The notes beneath the pieces were generated by a model. The model saw nothing but the letters and a program-made list of their open reading frames with translations, was not told the origin of the DNA and did no database searches. From assembly GCF_015706575.1 (NCBI RefSeq), contig NW_024037063.1:20398927-20462926 (forward strand): a stretch of DNA of 64,000 bases, written 5' to 3'. This document shows, one piece after another, positions 33,701-38,511 of the stretch (the stretch's first letter is position 1; each line of letters opens with the position of its first letter). The stretch comes from Patiria miniata. Taxonomy: Eukaryota > Echinodermata > Asteroidea > Valvatida > Asterinidae. A program made the position numbers and the translations under genes.

Positions 33701-34125
33701 TCAGATGTTGTTTACCCAGCAGTTTTTTAAGGAAGTTTTGAGTTATAAAAAGGCACATCATCTGAGTTGTTTTTGTTTTTCTTCACTTGCAGTTGCCTTT
33801 TAGAAGGACTTCCTTGAACGAAGAGCTCCTAAGGCAGGGCTTGGCCAAGGTATCCCCCCTCGGTGGCCTACGGGACCATAAATTGCAGACGAGGCTGACC
33901 CAGAGACTCCTCGCAGCCGAGCTGCGCGCCGAGAAGAAGTCGCGAGGGGTGTGGACTCGGGAGCGCGAGCCGACAAAGCTGGACGTTGCCAGGGCGGGAC
34001 TCGTTAAAGTCAGGGATGGTCTGACATCGGGCGTGGCAGTCTTGGTAAAAGTGGTGACGCTGCCTTGGAGAGGTTTGAGCAATCTGCGAGATTTCCTGAG
34101 GAGAAAAAGCGATGGGGAAAGCTGA
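9613..34125 (+). CDS. C3orf33 homologue, five coding exons (gene-level entry)
   Basis: Coding exons are 9613-9798, 24602-24661, 27239-27398, 30470-30636 and 33793-34125. All have GT/AG borders and compatible phases (0, 0, 1, 0), giving about 301 aa; human C3orf33 is about 294 aa. Matching landmarks, from memory of the human protein, occur in order: DEHIRLFR (human DDHLRLVR), a membrane segment ending ARSIRV (LLARSIRL), SDIPEEFISKNMKLYGR (SDIPVEFIRRNVKLRGR), VHLAGLEL (VKLAGVEL), and SLNEELLRQGLAK (NLNEEILRRGLGK). The family has one N-terminal membrane segment and a staphylococcal-nuclease-like OB-fold region. Its molecular role is poorly known; a human form has been linked to repression of AP-1 signalling. 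Intron 1 (14.8 kb) contains a complete gene on the other strand. Confidence 0.9.
9900..10003 (+). repeat. Dispersed block, copy 1 (pair at 11055)
   Basis: TAGCCCCATAAATGTGGCC through CTCCGTAAATAAAGGCCAC to GATTTTCAC recurs at 11055-11162. It lies 100 bp inside intron 1 of the C3orf33 homologue. Confidence 0.85.
10004..10900. other. Intron 1 sequence, no gene recognised
   Basis: It contains a G/C-rich patch at 10025-10090 (GGGCGGCGGCGGGCGGGG), a short ACGT/CGTACGTA repeat near 10345 and CpG-rich stretches at 10270-10320. No domain-bearing frame is seen. Confidence 0.6.
11055..11162 (+). repeat. Dispersed block, copy 2
   Basis: Direct copy of 9900-10003, placed right before the inverted repeat at 11153-11432. 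Confidence 0.85.
11153..11432. mobile_element. Hairpin element
   Basis: The arms at about 11153-11275 and 11314-11432 are reverse complements. TTAGGCTTAGTTTGTAGTTT pairs with AAATTACAAACTAAGCCTAA, and AGTGCTGCCTTTTTC pairs with GAAAAAGGCAGCACT. A half-arm-like copy lies at 10965-11045. Confidence 0.8.
11433..12287. other. Intron 1 sequence, no gene recognised
   Basis: AT-rich with short open frames only. The phrase CACTTCGTCAGATA occurs near 11641 and 11867, so part of this stretch may be an old duplication. Confidence 0.5.
12288..12531. mobile_element. MITE with ATAGTTCTGCTTC ends
   Basis: Left end ATAGTTCTGCTTCC, right end GGAAGCAGAACTAT. An inverted relative lies at 18212-18416 and shares TAGGGTAGG/CCTACCCTA and the CCATCAATTTCTACC-like phrase. 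Confidence 0.8.
12537..12873 (-). mobile_element. tRNA-derived SINE
   Basis: On the minus strand it begins with a tRNA-like head: an A-box-like TGTGGTTAAGAGCATTG (about 12850-12866) and a B box GGGTTCGAGTCC (about 12803-12814). The body phrase CTTGGGCAAGGCACTTTGTC follows. The 3' tail contains TAGCGCCTTGAGCACC, the kind of tail shared with L2/CR1-type LINEs. About 335 bp, apparently nearly full length. It sits against the MITE at 12288. Confidence 0.8.
13056..13707. mobile_element. TA-flanked MITE with long inverted arms
   Basis: Begins CAGCGTGTCCCAAAAAAAA and ends GGGACACGCTG. TA is present on both sides (13054-13055 and 13708-13709), as for Tc1/mariner-type insertions. The arms extend far inwards (AAAGGTCTCGCTTCATTGG pairs with CCAATGAAGCGAGACC). 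No transposase is encoded. Confidence 0.85.
14049..14558. mobile_element. TTAA-flanked MITE with central dyad, family I copy 1
   Basis: TTAA at 14045-14048 and 14559-14562 bracket an element with ends AGATATAGTCCATCATTTG and CAAATGATGGACTATAGCT. Near the middle is the 30-bp dyad at 14371-14400 (CCTACGGTGCGTC..GACGCACCGTTGG). An inverted copy lies at 30816-31270. The TTAA target suggests piggyBac-type mobilisation. Confidence 0.85.
14984..15490. mobile_element. TA-flanked CAGGGTGAGT MITE, copy 1
   Basis: Starts CAGGGTGAGTAAAG and ends AATCACCCTG, with TA on both sides (14982-14983, 15491-15492). The arms are long inverted repeats meeting near 15235-15250; GGTTCTGTCCACGGATCAC occurs on both arms. 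Other copies are at 37190, 56762 and 62170. Confidence 0.9.
15786..15954 (-). CDS. ADF-domain gene, exon 3 (terminal)
   Basis: Opens after the acceptor ATGGCAG (minus strand). One base completes the split Trp codon, then IPDDVPWSKAVPYGRT runs to the end WYVGK and TAA at 15786-15788. It supplies the C-terminal half of the ADF domain, including the helix that in cofilin packs against actin. The longer upstream frame on this strand (from 16094) is intronic. Confidence 0.8.
15786..18854 (-). CDS. Nested ADF/cofilin-domain gene with signal peptide (gene-level entry)
   Basis: Minus-strand exons are 18854-18681, 17433-17189 and 15954-15786, joined in phases 0 and 2 for about 195 aa. Exon 1 begins MIAIRAVFLFLFVAHVLGGG, a clear signal-peptide pattern, followed by an acidic stretch with a dibasic DAKR. 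Exons 2 and 3 form one actin-depolymerising-factor homology domain: YPWAIFKIQQNRVVVD, YEEFIVALTASGEPRYALYDV and FIFWIPDDVPWSKAV correspond to cofilin's IVFKI, DDFV..LP..DCRYAVYDF and FISWAPDDAP. Cofilins are normally cytosolic, so a secretory leader is unexpected. The gene lies wholly inside intron 1 of the C3orf33 homologue, on the opposite strand. Whether the protein still binds actin is unknown; the long helix after WIPDDVP is diverged. Confidence 0.78.
16150..16902. mobile_element. 753-bp near-perfect palindrome with 8-bp target duplication
   Basis: TAATGAGC flanks the element at 16142-16149 and 16903-16910. Ends are CAGTCAGAGTAACTAGGAC and GTCCTAGTTACTCGGACTAG. The two arms of about 370 bp are reverse complements almost to the centre, where only a few bases separate GCACTTTGATTGG and CCAATCAAAGTGC (about 16524). 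An 8-bp target duplication and CAG-type ends fit a hAT-like non-autonomous element. It is inside intron 2 of the ADF-domain gene. Confidence 0.9.
17189..17433 (-). CDS. ADF-domain gene, exon 2
   Basis: Minus-strand exon after the acceptor CTGTTTTAG. It is read in phase 0 as VPESAAIDLEIPIIYND and ends FNIVFIFW across the phase-2 donor CTG|GTTCGT, which is weak at +3 to +5. It holds the N-terminal half of the ADF domain. The joining codon TG|G restores Trp, in the FIFW-IPDD order expected from cofilin FISW-APDD. This is good evidence for the donor despite its sequence. Confidence 0.85.
17967..17991. repeat. Poly(G) run
   Basis: An uninterrupted run of about 24 G flanked by GGCC and GGCGGCGG. 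Its length is probably uncertain in any assembly. Confidence 0.85.
18100..18175. repeat. CCTCAATCCTCCAAA repeat fragment
   Basis: ACCTCAATCCTCCAAATTCC and TTTATGCATGGCTGAGCA-type phrases recur in the larger block at 31325-31730. They are part of an unnamed dispersed repeat. Confidence 0.6.
18212..18416. mobile_element. MITE, inverted relative of 12288-12531
   Basis: Begins ATAGTTCTGTATCTGG and ends AGAAGCAGAACTA. The internal order is reversed with respect to the copy at 12288. It lies in intron 1 of the ADF-domain gene. Confidence 0.7.
18681..18854 (-). CDS. ADF-domain gene, exon 1 with signal peptide
   Basis: The ATG (18854-18852) opens MIAIRAVFLFLFVAHVLGGG: a short charged start, about 14 hydrophobic residues and a small-residue cleavage region. 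Then come QDDWNQDANLEELLERLLD and DAKRFQEDDLVARQAR. I chose the donor AGG|GTGGGA (18681/18680). CCG|GTAGGC and ACG|GTGACT further on are also in phase 0 and would add a low-complexity SMTTTVTTTTT segment. An in-frame ATG ten codons upstream (18884) is possible but would blur the leader. An extra 5' non-coding exon cannot be excluded. Confidence 0.65.
18855..20060. other. Intron 1 / upstream of the nested gene; no gene recognised
   Basis: TGACGTCA (a CRE-type octamer) lies at about 18863-18870, right next to the nested gene's start codon. Around 19430-19810, CACTTCGTG/GTTCGTGAAACG/GATACGCC phrases recur loosely. At 19865, GGGTGGATCCAGGAATTTTT is followed by GGGGGG, a common end-type of short elements, with a possible partner (CCCACCC..CTCTGGATCTG) near 22200. 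Confidence 0.5.
20061..22049. mobile_element. TIR element split by a LINE insertion
   Basis: Ends are AGGTTTTCCCGGCCAATTTC and GAAATTGGCCGGGAAAACCT, near ATATTA-like flanks. With 20381-21809 removed, the remainder aligns with the uninterrupted sibling at 59606-60142 in the opposite orientation. The direct repeat TAGAAT (20375-20380 and 21810-21815) marks the LINE target site. Confidence 0.85.
20381..21809 (-). mobile_element. 5'-truncated LINE (CR1/L2-type tail), with duplicated 3' end
   Basis: The minus strand encodes a reverse-transcriptase C-terminal region: LKLLGVMIQSDLRWDSHIQ, KFYVIRALKRF, IRPLLEYCVPVWHSS, MIQKRALRIIL. It is followed by ISLSERREQLCIKFAKSL and a stop near 21210. The 3' UTR runs to an (ATTGA)n-type tail at 20381. 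The 3' end occurs twice (20381-20795 and 20862-21253), so this is either two insertions in tandem or an internal duplication. Several disruptions split the frame and 5' sequence is missing, so it is inactive. Confidence 0.85.
22050..22765. other. Intron 1 sequence, no gene recognised
   Basis: It contains G and C homopolymers at 22088-22102 and 22175-22190 and an otherwise featureless AT-rich stretch. No recognisable reading frame. Confidence 0.55.
22768..22965. repeat. GTACTCG short-motif repeat
   Basis: About 200 bp dense in GTACTCG and its variants (GTACTTGTACTCG, CTCGAGTACTACTCGAG), interrupted by short unique phrases. The motif is nearly palindromic with CGAGTAC, so both strands look alike. 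Confidence 0.85.
22966..23820. other. Intron 1 sequence, no gene recognised
   Basis: CAACAAGGTCGTATCTCGA-like phrases recur at 23240, 23270 and 23310, a small local tandem repeat. Otherwise no structure was seen. Confidence 0.5.
23821..24409. mobile_element. Element related to the 27467 family, partial
   Basis: GTTAGTACATCCGTGGTTG through CTTGGAGATTCGTAGCTCA to CAAACCGTAAATGTGT matches 27540-28116 in the same orientation. The left end is missing or diverged. Confidence 0.8.
24602..24661 (+). CDS. C3orf33 homologue, coding exon 2
   Basis: A 60-bp exon in phase 0 on both sides, between ATATTTTTCAG and GTAAGT. It reads TSISVTAAIGLLVIARSIRV, the membrane segment ending in the family's ARSIR phrase. 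It is too short for ordinary ORF finding and was found by matching the family. Confidence 0.88.
24770..24855 (+). repeat. SINE/LINE 3' tail fragment
   Basis: GTGAAGTGCATTGAGATTTT..ATGTAATGCGCTATATTTAAG followed by (TTA)n resembles the 3' end common to L2/CR1-type LINEs and their SINE partners. Only the tail is present. Confidence 0.65.
24908..25370 (+). repeat. Dispersed block with partner at 36811-37690
   Basis: CCCATAGACACTAGTGCTA, CTCACCCAAAGAAGACGACC and TTCATGAGCTCGGCGGA occur in the same order in both. The partner is interrupted by a MITE. Terminal structure is unclear. Confidence 0.85.
25371..27238. other. Intron 2 remainder, no gene recognised
   Basis: A 27-bp phrase (AGGAGGCxGCCTCTAAAA..GGAAGTG) is tandemly duplicated at 25484-25545. 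CpG-bearing patches at 26330 and 26630 have no recognisable frame. Confidence 0.55.
27239..27398 (+). CDS. C3orf33 homologue, coding exon 3
   Basis: Opens after TTATCGCAG in phase 0. It reads YQRFRRVSDIPEEFISKNM, KLYGRFVALRKEPVHVIVQ and HTPIVNFEWRQKRES, then one base of a split codon before GTGAGT. This is the start of the nuclease-like OB-fold region. The SDIP.EFI..N.KL.GR signature is the best family match in the gene. Confidence 0.92.
27467..28116. mobile_element. TTAA-flanked element with GCCCCAGTCACACATT ends
   Basis: TTAA at 27463-27466 and 28117-28120. Ends are GCCCCAGTCACACATTCATG and AATGTGTGACTGGAGCT. A partial copy lies at 23821-24409. The interior is rich in CTACGAATnTCC-type phrases on both strands. 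It starts only 68 bp after exon 3. Confidence 0.85.
28258..29295. mobile_element. Partial copy, inverted, of the 44041-45100 element
   Basis: CAGTCAGTGGCCGTGTCACG, CTGTTTGACCTCAGTTTCTTG and ACATTAGGTGTACATCGAATTC all appear reversed in the copy at 44041-45100. The outer ends with the inverted repeat are missing here. Confidence 0.8.
29296..30469. other. Intron 3 remainder, no gene recognised
   Basis: AT-rich. It contains GTGTGTCAGCGGGCACACTTTTTT near 30233, a short imperfect hairpin with a similar phrase (TGCTTGCGGGCACAC) near 56106. No protein-like frame apart from exon 4. Confidence 0.5.
30470..30636 (+). CDS. C3orf33 homologue, coding exon 4
   Basis: Opens after GACTCTCTAG in phase 1, completing GAT (Asp). 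It reads SGSGLPVHLAGLELQEG, LEYLQDRLGTQPSLRFHML and IVDLVKWK, ending AAG|GTACGT. It is the middle of the OB-fold region. The alternative CAG acceptor ten bases later gives the wrong frame. Confidence 0.9.
30816..31270. mobile_element. TTAA-flanked MITE, family I copy 2 (lost half of its dyad)
   Basis: TTAA at 30812-30815 and 31271-31274. Ends AGCTATAGTCCATCATTTG and CAAATGATGGACTATATCT. Inverted relative to 14049-14558. At about 30974 the sequence reads CCAACGGTGCGGAAAATTTAA: one arm of the dyad is present, while 18 bp of centre and second arm are absent. Confidence 0.88.
31325..31730. repeat. CCTCAATCCTCCAAAATCC repeat block
   Basis: Many copies of CAATCCTCCAAAATCC and its complement (GGATTCTAGAGGATTGAGG) at the two edges, around a centre with TTTATGCATGGCTGA. 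A fragment lies at 18020-18175. The edges are loosely inverted, suggesting an old TIR element. Confidence 0.65.
31731..32710. other. Intron 4 sequence, no gene recognised
   Basis: AT-rich, with an AAGATCGG/CGATCTTAG-type repeated phrase near 31785 and 32210-32270 (TTAGGACGCGTCTCAGCTAAG, an imperfect dyad). No protein-like frame. Confidence 0.5.
32711..33187. mobile_element. MITE with 30-bp inverted ends
   Basis: CATAGAGCTATATTAAATTA and CTAGAGCGCT on the left pair with AGCACTCTAG and TAATTTAATACAGCTCTATG on the right. The interior is non-coding and has no partner in the window. Confidence 0.8.
33292..33392. repeat. Short inverted repeat
   Basis: CATGCAATAAATTCA/TAATATGAGATAATC at 33294-33324 pairs with GATTAGCTCATATTC/TGAATTTATTGCATG at 33354-33384, about 30 bp apart. 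Confidence 0.7.
33793..34125 (+). CDS. C3orf33 homologue, coding exon 5 (terminal)
   Basis: Opens after CACTTGCAG in phase 0. It reads LPFRRTSLNEELLRQGLAK, LLAAELRAEKKSRGVW and so on to DFLRRKSDGES and TGA at 34123-34125. SLNEELLRQGLAK and AAEL..EKKSRGVW match the human NLNEEILRRGLGK and KAEL..LKKGEGIW. The basic C-terminal tail is shorter than in the human protein. Confidence 0.92.
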   Translation: MPFRRTSLNEELLRQGLAKVSPLGGLRDHKLQTRLTQRLLAAELRAEKKSRGVWTREREPTKLDVARAGLVKVRDGLTSGVAVLVKVVTLPWRGLSNLRDFLRRKSDGES

Positions 34126-34374
34126 TGAACATTGAGCTCCAAATTCATCATTCGCCCCATGACGGATTAACTGAACAATAGCCGACACAATGCTTTCGCC
34201 ATTGAGAGGGGCCTTCGGTAGTGTTCCCTGATATGATGCTCGGAATGGTCTTTAAAGATAACGCTGGTGTTAAAGTTAACACCGCTTCTTTTGCAGTGCA
34301 ACTCTCTTTTGTAATGTTGATATTAACAAATGCCGTAGCTGCTTAAAGGGCTCTAATTGCAATATAATTGTTTT

Positions 34375-34380
34375 ATTAAA
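34375..34380 (+). terminator. Poly(A) signal ATTAAA for the C3orf33 homologue
   Basis: ATTAAA, the commonest variant signal, lies 250 bp after the stop. No AATAAA is closer. Confidence 0.5.
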
Positions 34381-34588
34381 TGAAATCTGAAAAATGCTTT
34401 TTTGTGTCCACTTTAGTTTCATTTGCAATATTTTAATTGTATGAGACTTAAAGGTTTGCATGGTGGACATGATCAGTGAATGGGAGGTTTTGCGGTTACA
34501 CCATGTGAGTGATATCTCTTAGTGAGTTGTGTGGTTCTGAGAAGAACCAGTTGGTTCAATTCGACGTTTTGAACAGTATGCTCTGTTC

Positions 34589-35213
34589 ATCATCAGGAGA
34601 CTGTCTGGATCCGCTCTACACACGCCCACAGTGCCTTAAACCAGCAAATGTTGAGCATCTCTATGAGCTGGCAGGCATCGATGAACCAACTCAAAGACCG
34701 GGCAGCTGCAGTAGAACGTTTCAAGGCCCCCTGATACAGACCTCCGACACCCCTTGCACAATCATCAGCATGCCAAAAAGCACCCGAAGAGTCGGCATAG
34801 CTTCATGGAACTAGAGCCATTTGTACCATTAACGAAAACCAAACAACAAATGGCACCAGGACACCATCTAGGAGAGCCTTAAACCGCCTTTGCACTGGTG
34901 TAGGACGTTGCAAATCCAACCTCAAGAAGTGGGGCTTCTCAGATTCTGACAAATGCTTCTGTGGAGAAGTCCAGACAATGTCCCATCTGCTGACATGTGG
35001 TGGAGATACATGCACCGTTGATGACCTCGCGAGGGCAGTGATGTGGCAACAGCTGTGGCAAAGCGATGGCAGAACCTCGTCTGACACACGAGCAAGCAAG
35101 CAAGGAGACTGTAGGGATTTCTTTGTTTTAATTTTAGGTTTTTCGATCATGCACCTTTCCATATCCATGAGCAAAAACAGTGGCAGAAGTCTCAGTGTTA
35201 TGGCTAATTGAGC
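34589..35213 (+). mobile_element. LINE reverse-transcriptase C-terminal fragment
   Basis: After the phrase VEHLYELAGIDEPTQR, another frame carries RRALNRLCTGVGRCKSNLKKWGFSDSDKCFCGEVQTMSHLLTCGG. This is the LNRLRTG.GRC...WG....C.CG..QTM.HLL.C block that closes the ORF2 of many non-LTR retrotransposons. The frame ends with a stop near 35211. The fragment is frame-broken and truncated at both ends. It begins 460 bp past the C3orf33 stop. Confidence 0.8.
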
Positions 35214-35709
35214 AAAAAAAGGAGTCGGATTGTTTTTACCTTTGTAAGATCTCAATTTTTTTAAGCTCTGTCAGGATCTTCTATGTGTGTCACTTGGTGG
35301 TCGGTTCCTCTTTCTGTCTGTCTGTCTGTCTATCTATCTTTCCCTGAAAATTGACCAAAAGTGTGGTGTTCCATATGTACCATCGGCATTACATTTTTAA
35401 TCGTTGCATTTTTAAGCTGTGGCAGGGATCATTTTGATCGATTATATGCAAGACTTTTTGCAACACAGCCAGAGCTTATTGTGCACTCGCACTTGGATTT
35501 TTTTTTTTACTAATAGTACACAACTGCCAGTCAATGAGCAAACTTCTCAGATTGTAGGGAAGACAAAAATTTTCTTTTTTTACTATCTTCTCCGAAACTT
35601 CTTCTCCGAAACAATGCGGTCCTCTGAGTGCCCTCCTACAAATTGTACCCAAGTAACGCCATTGCTATGATTTTAGATTTGTAATGTGTGAACAGAAAAA
35701 AAATAAGAG
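35214..35709. other. Intergenic, no gene recognised
   Basis: It has a short TCTG/TCTA microsatellite at 35313-35340 and homopolymers. Nothing else is recognised. Confidence 0.55.
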
Positions 35710-36455
35710 TTTAGGGGCCATTCAGAACAGTCAGCGTTAAAAAAAAAAGGATTTTTTTTTCGAAATTGTTGATGGATGGGGCAAAGAAAATAACTGAAAA
35801 TCGAAATTCAGTTTTCAAATAAAGTAATAGAAAAAAAATAATACAAGAAGGAGAGGAAAACCCCCCAAAAATGCCAGTGGCCTCTTCGAGATCGTCTGTC
35901 ATGTCTGACACTGGACACAGCAAAAGCTAATGACAACGAAGCTGAAATAAACATTTTTTTTTTTAGCAATAGTGTTTCAGAAAACTGAAAACGTTGTACA
36001 AAGTTTGCAAAAAAAGTTTGCAACCTGACGCCACATCCGCGATTGTGCACAAAGTCTATATAGAGAGTCAAGAACATTTTCTAAGTATTTCCTAACAAAA
36101 TTGGAAATGTTTCTCAGTCCCAGATTCATGTCTTATCATTTTTGCAATGAATAACATTCATTGAGATGATATATGAAGAAAAAGTGGTGTCAGGTTGTAA
36201 CATTTTTCCCCAGAGTTTTGTGTGCTTGGCAATTTCCTTTTCTGTTTCAACTACAAAGTTGCATGCTGGAAGCCTGGAAAAGCCATTGAAAACTCCTGAG
36301 CTGGGAGAGCATTGACCTAAAATATCTGCTTCATTAATTTTAAATCATTACTTTGTTCTTCAGTGTATAGGATATAATGGATACTTATTCAACATTTAAA
36401 CATCAAAATCAACATCGAATTTTTTTTTTAACATTAACTATTCTGAATTGCCCTA
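35710..36455. mobile_element. Probable TIR element
   Basis: GGGGCCATTCAGAACAGTCA followed by GCGTTAAAAAAAA at the left is matched in reverse by TTTTTTTTAACATTAACTAT then TCTGAATTGCCC at the right. The interior is AT-rich without coding capacity. Confidence 0.65.
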
Positions 36456-36810
36456 TACAATGCCTTGAAAGGTATGGAAAAGTTCAATTTAAAAAAAGAT
36501 ATCAAGGTGTCATATTTTTTTCGAACATTCCAGAGGCATTGATACTTGTCCTAACTGGCCTTTAACATTTTTAAAACCATATACAATGATTACTGTAGGC
36601 CAGTGAGTAAATGTTCTAGTATTAGACCAAGCAAAACAATAAATAGGTTCTGGATTTTGGGGGGAAAAAGAGGTAGGTATTTTGGGGTTTTTTCCAAAGT
36701 GGTAGACTTTTCAAGATGGCGGATGGATTCTTCCATTTTCTCGACTCTTTAGCTGATACAAAATGGCGTCCAAAGGAGCCGTAATCCTTTCTTCAGGTTC
36801 ACCCCAACAA

Positions 36811-37690
36811 TAGAATTCCCATAGACACTAGTGCTAAATGCCCATTCTTCAAAATTATTTTAAACATACTCAGAACTCTCACAGGTATTCAAGCTGCACA
36901 GAAAAATGATGATCAACATGACATCTTTTCATTTTCTTTTCATTTTTTGGTGGGTTGACCATTGACTTTTCAAGATATTCTCACCCAAAGAAGACGACCC
37001 CTATTTTCCCCAAAGCGGAAAAGTAGCCATCTTGAAAAACGATCCCTCCACAACAAGGCGAAATGGCGCCACTTTTGAGCCCAATAACATCCCAAAATGC
37101 TCAGAATTTAAGCCCCCTAGTCCGGGCCAGAGGTTCATTGCCATATCTCTTCAATTCCCCAATTTTATGGCTCCCGGAACTCTCTAATACAGGGCGAGTC
37201 AAAGAAAACGAAACCCAAATGTCGGGACCATTGTTTCAGTGAAGTTCTGCATGTAGCACTTTCAAAATCTAGGATATGTAAGCCCAATTCACAAGCTTTC
37301 TTTTAGTATAAGAATCACTCAAGTCCTTTTCAAGTTATGGAATATTAAACACACACATCCGTTTGTGGTTTGTTTTCGTTTTGCTGAAAGATCACTTACC
37401 GTTTTGTGATCCGTGGACAGAACTTTAAAACGGTGGTTGTGTTTAAAATTCCGTAACTTGAAAAGTACATGAGTGATTTGAATGATTCTTGTACTAAAAC
37501 AAAGCTTATGAATTGGGCTTTCATATCTTGGATTTTAAAAGTGCTACATTTAGAACTTCACCAAAACAATAGTCCCGACATTTGGGTTTCGCTTTTTTTA
37601 CTCACCCTGTGCAGAATGTTTTGAGGGTATAACTTTTATTCATGAGCTCGGCGGAAGGATTTAGACCTACGCGGTGTGCACCCCTGTATA
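36811..37690 (+). repeat. Dispersed block interrupted by a MITE
   Basis: Same sequence as 24908-25370. It runs to CTCTAATA at about 37189, is broken by the element at 37190-37609 and resumes with AATGTTTTGAGGGTATAAC to about 37690. Comparison with the partner dates the MITE insertion after the block's dispersal. Confidence 0.88.
37190..37609. mobile_element. TA-flanked CAGGGTGAGT MITE, copy 2
   Basis: Starts CAGGGCGAGTCAAAG after TA (37188-37189) and ends CTCACCCTG before TG, a decayed TA. One inner section of the left arm is deleted compared with copy 1. The empty site is seen at 25265-25280. Confidence 0.9.
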
Positions 37691-38511
37691 GCTACAGTTT
37701 TGTTAGAAACAAACGAAAAAGACAAAAATTATATTGTTAATATATTTACAAAATAAAACACGTCTATTAACTAAAAGAAATAAGGACGCGGCGGGGAAAA
37801 AATGTAGTACTTGGATAACAAATGTGCCCAATATTTAAAATATAGGTTAAAAAATAGTAACAGCCCCCCCCCCCAAAAAAAAATCAGAAAACGAGCTGTT
37901 TCGGCTGTCTTGCCGATAGCTAAAAATTGTTATAAACTTATTAATTTTACCAACTATTCGGCGAGTTTGTAGGCCTATCCCTCTGAAAAAAAAACTTTTT
38001 ATTTCTTGGGTTGCTTTGGCCTAAAGTTAGGCCGCAATCAATGTAATTATCCCATAACTACGCGGGGGCGATTTAATTTACAAAAAAGGGGTATTTTTCG
38101 GGGTGAAACTCGTAAATACTACGTGCAGATCAACTTTAACACTTGGGAAAGCTCTCTACAACAATAATTTTACAGAAAGAAATTGTTAGTTTAAGTTTAT
38201 ATAACAAAACGAAAGTGGAGAAAATATCACCCAATTTTTCACCTCACATTGATAAAACAACTTTTAATACACGTACTCCCCCGCCGACTCGACTAATCCG
38301 CACGCGCCAAACAAGTCAACTTTTGAACTTCGACCGCGCGCGCGCGTGGCCTTTGTCCTTTTGACGTCACCAGGCATGTACTTGTTGTGTAGTTTATCGT
38401 AGCCATTTTATACACACGCGTGCAGTGTACTGCATTTTTCGTGGCTGAACATTCTCCGGCCGACCTGTTACGTGTGTAAATTCGGCTCCCAAACCAATCA
38501 TTTTCCCGACA
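37691..38511 (+). promoter_or_regulatory. Upstream region of the RING/B-box gene
   Basis: AT-rich until about 38270, then increasingly CpG-rich, with CGCGCGCGCGCG at 38335-38346 and TGACGTCA-like TTTTGACGTCACC at 38359. The transition suggests the promoter lies at 38270-38510. TTTTATA near 38404 could serve as a TATA-like element. The exact start site is not determined. Confidence 0.4.
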
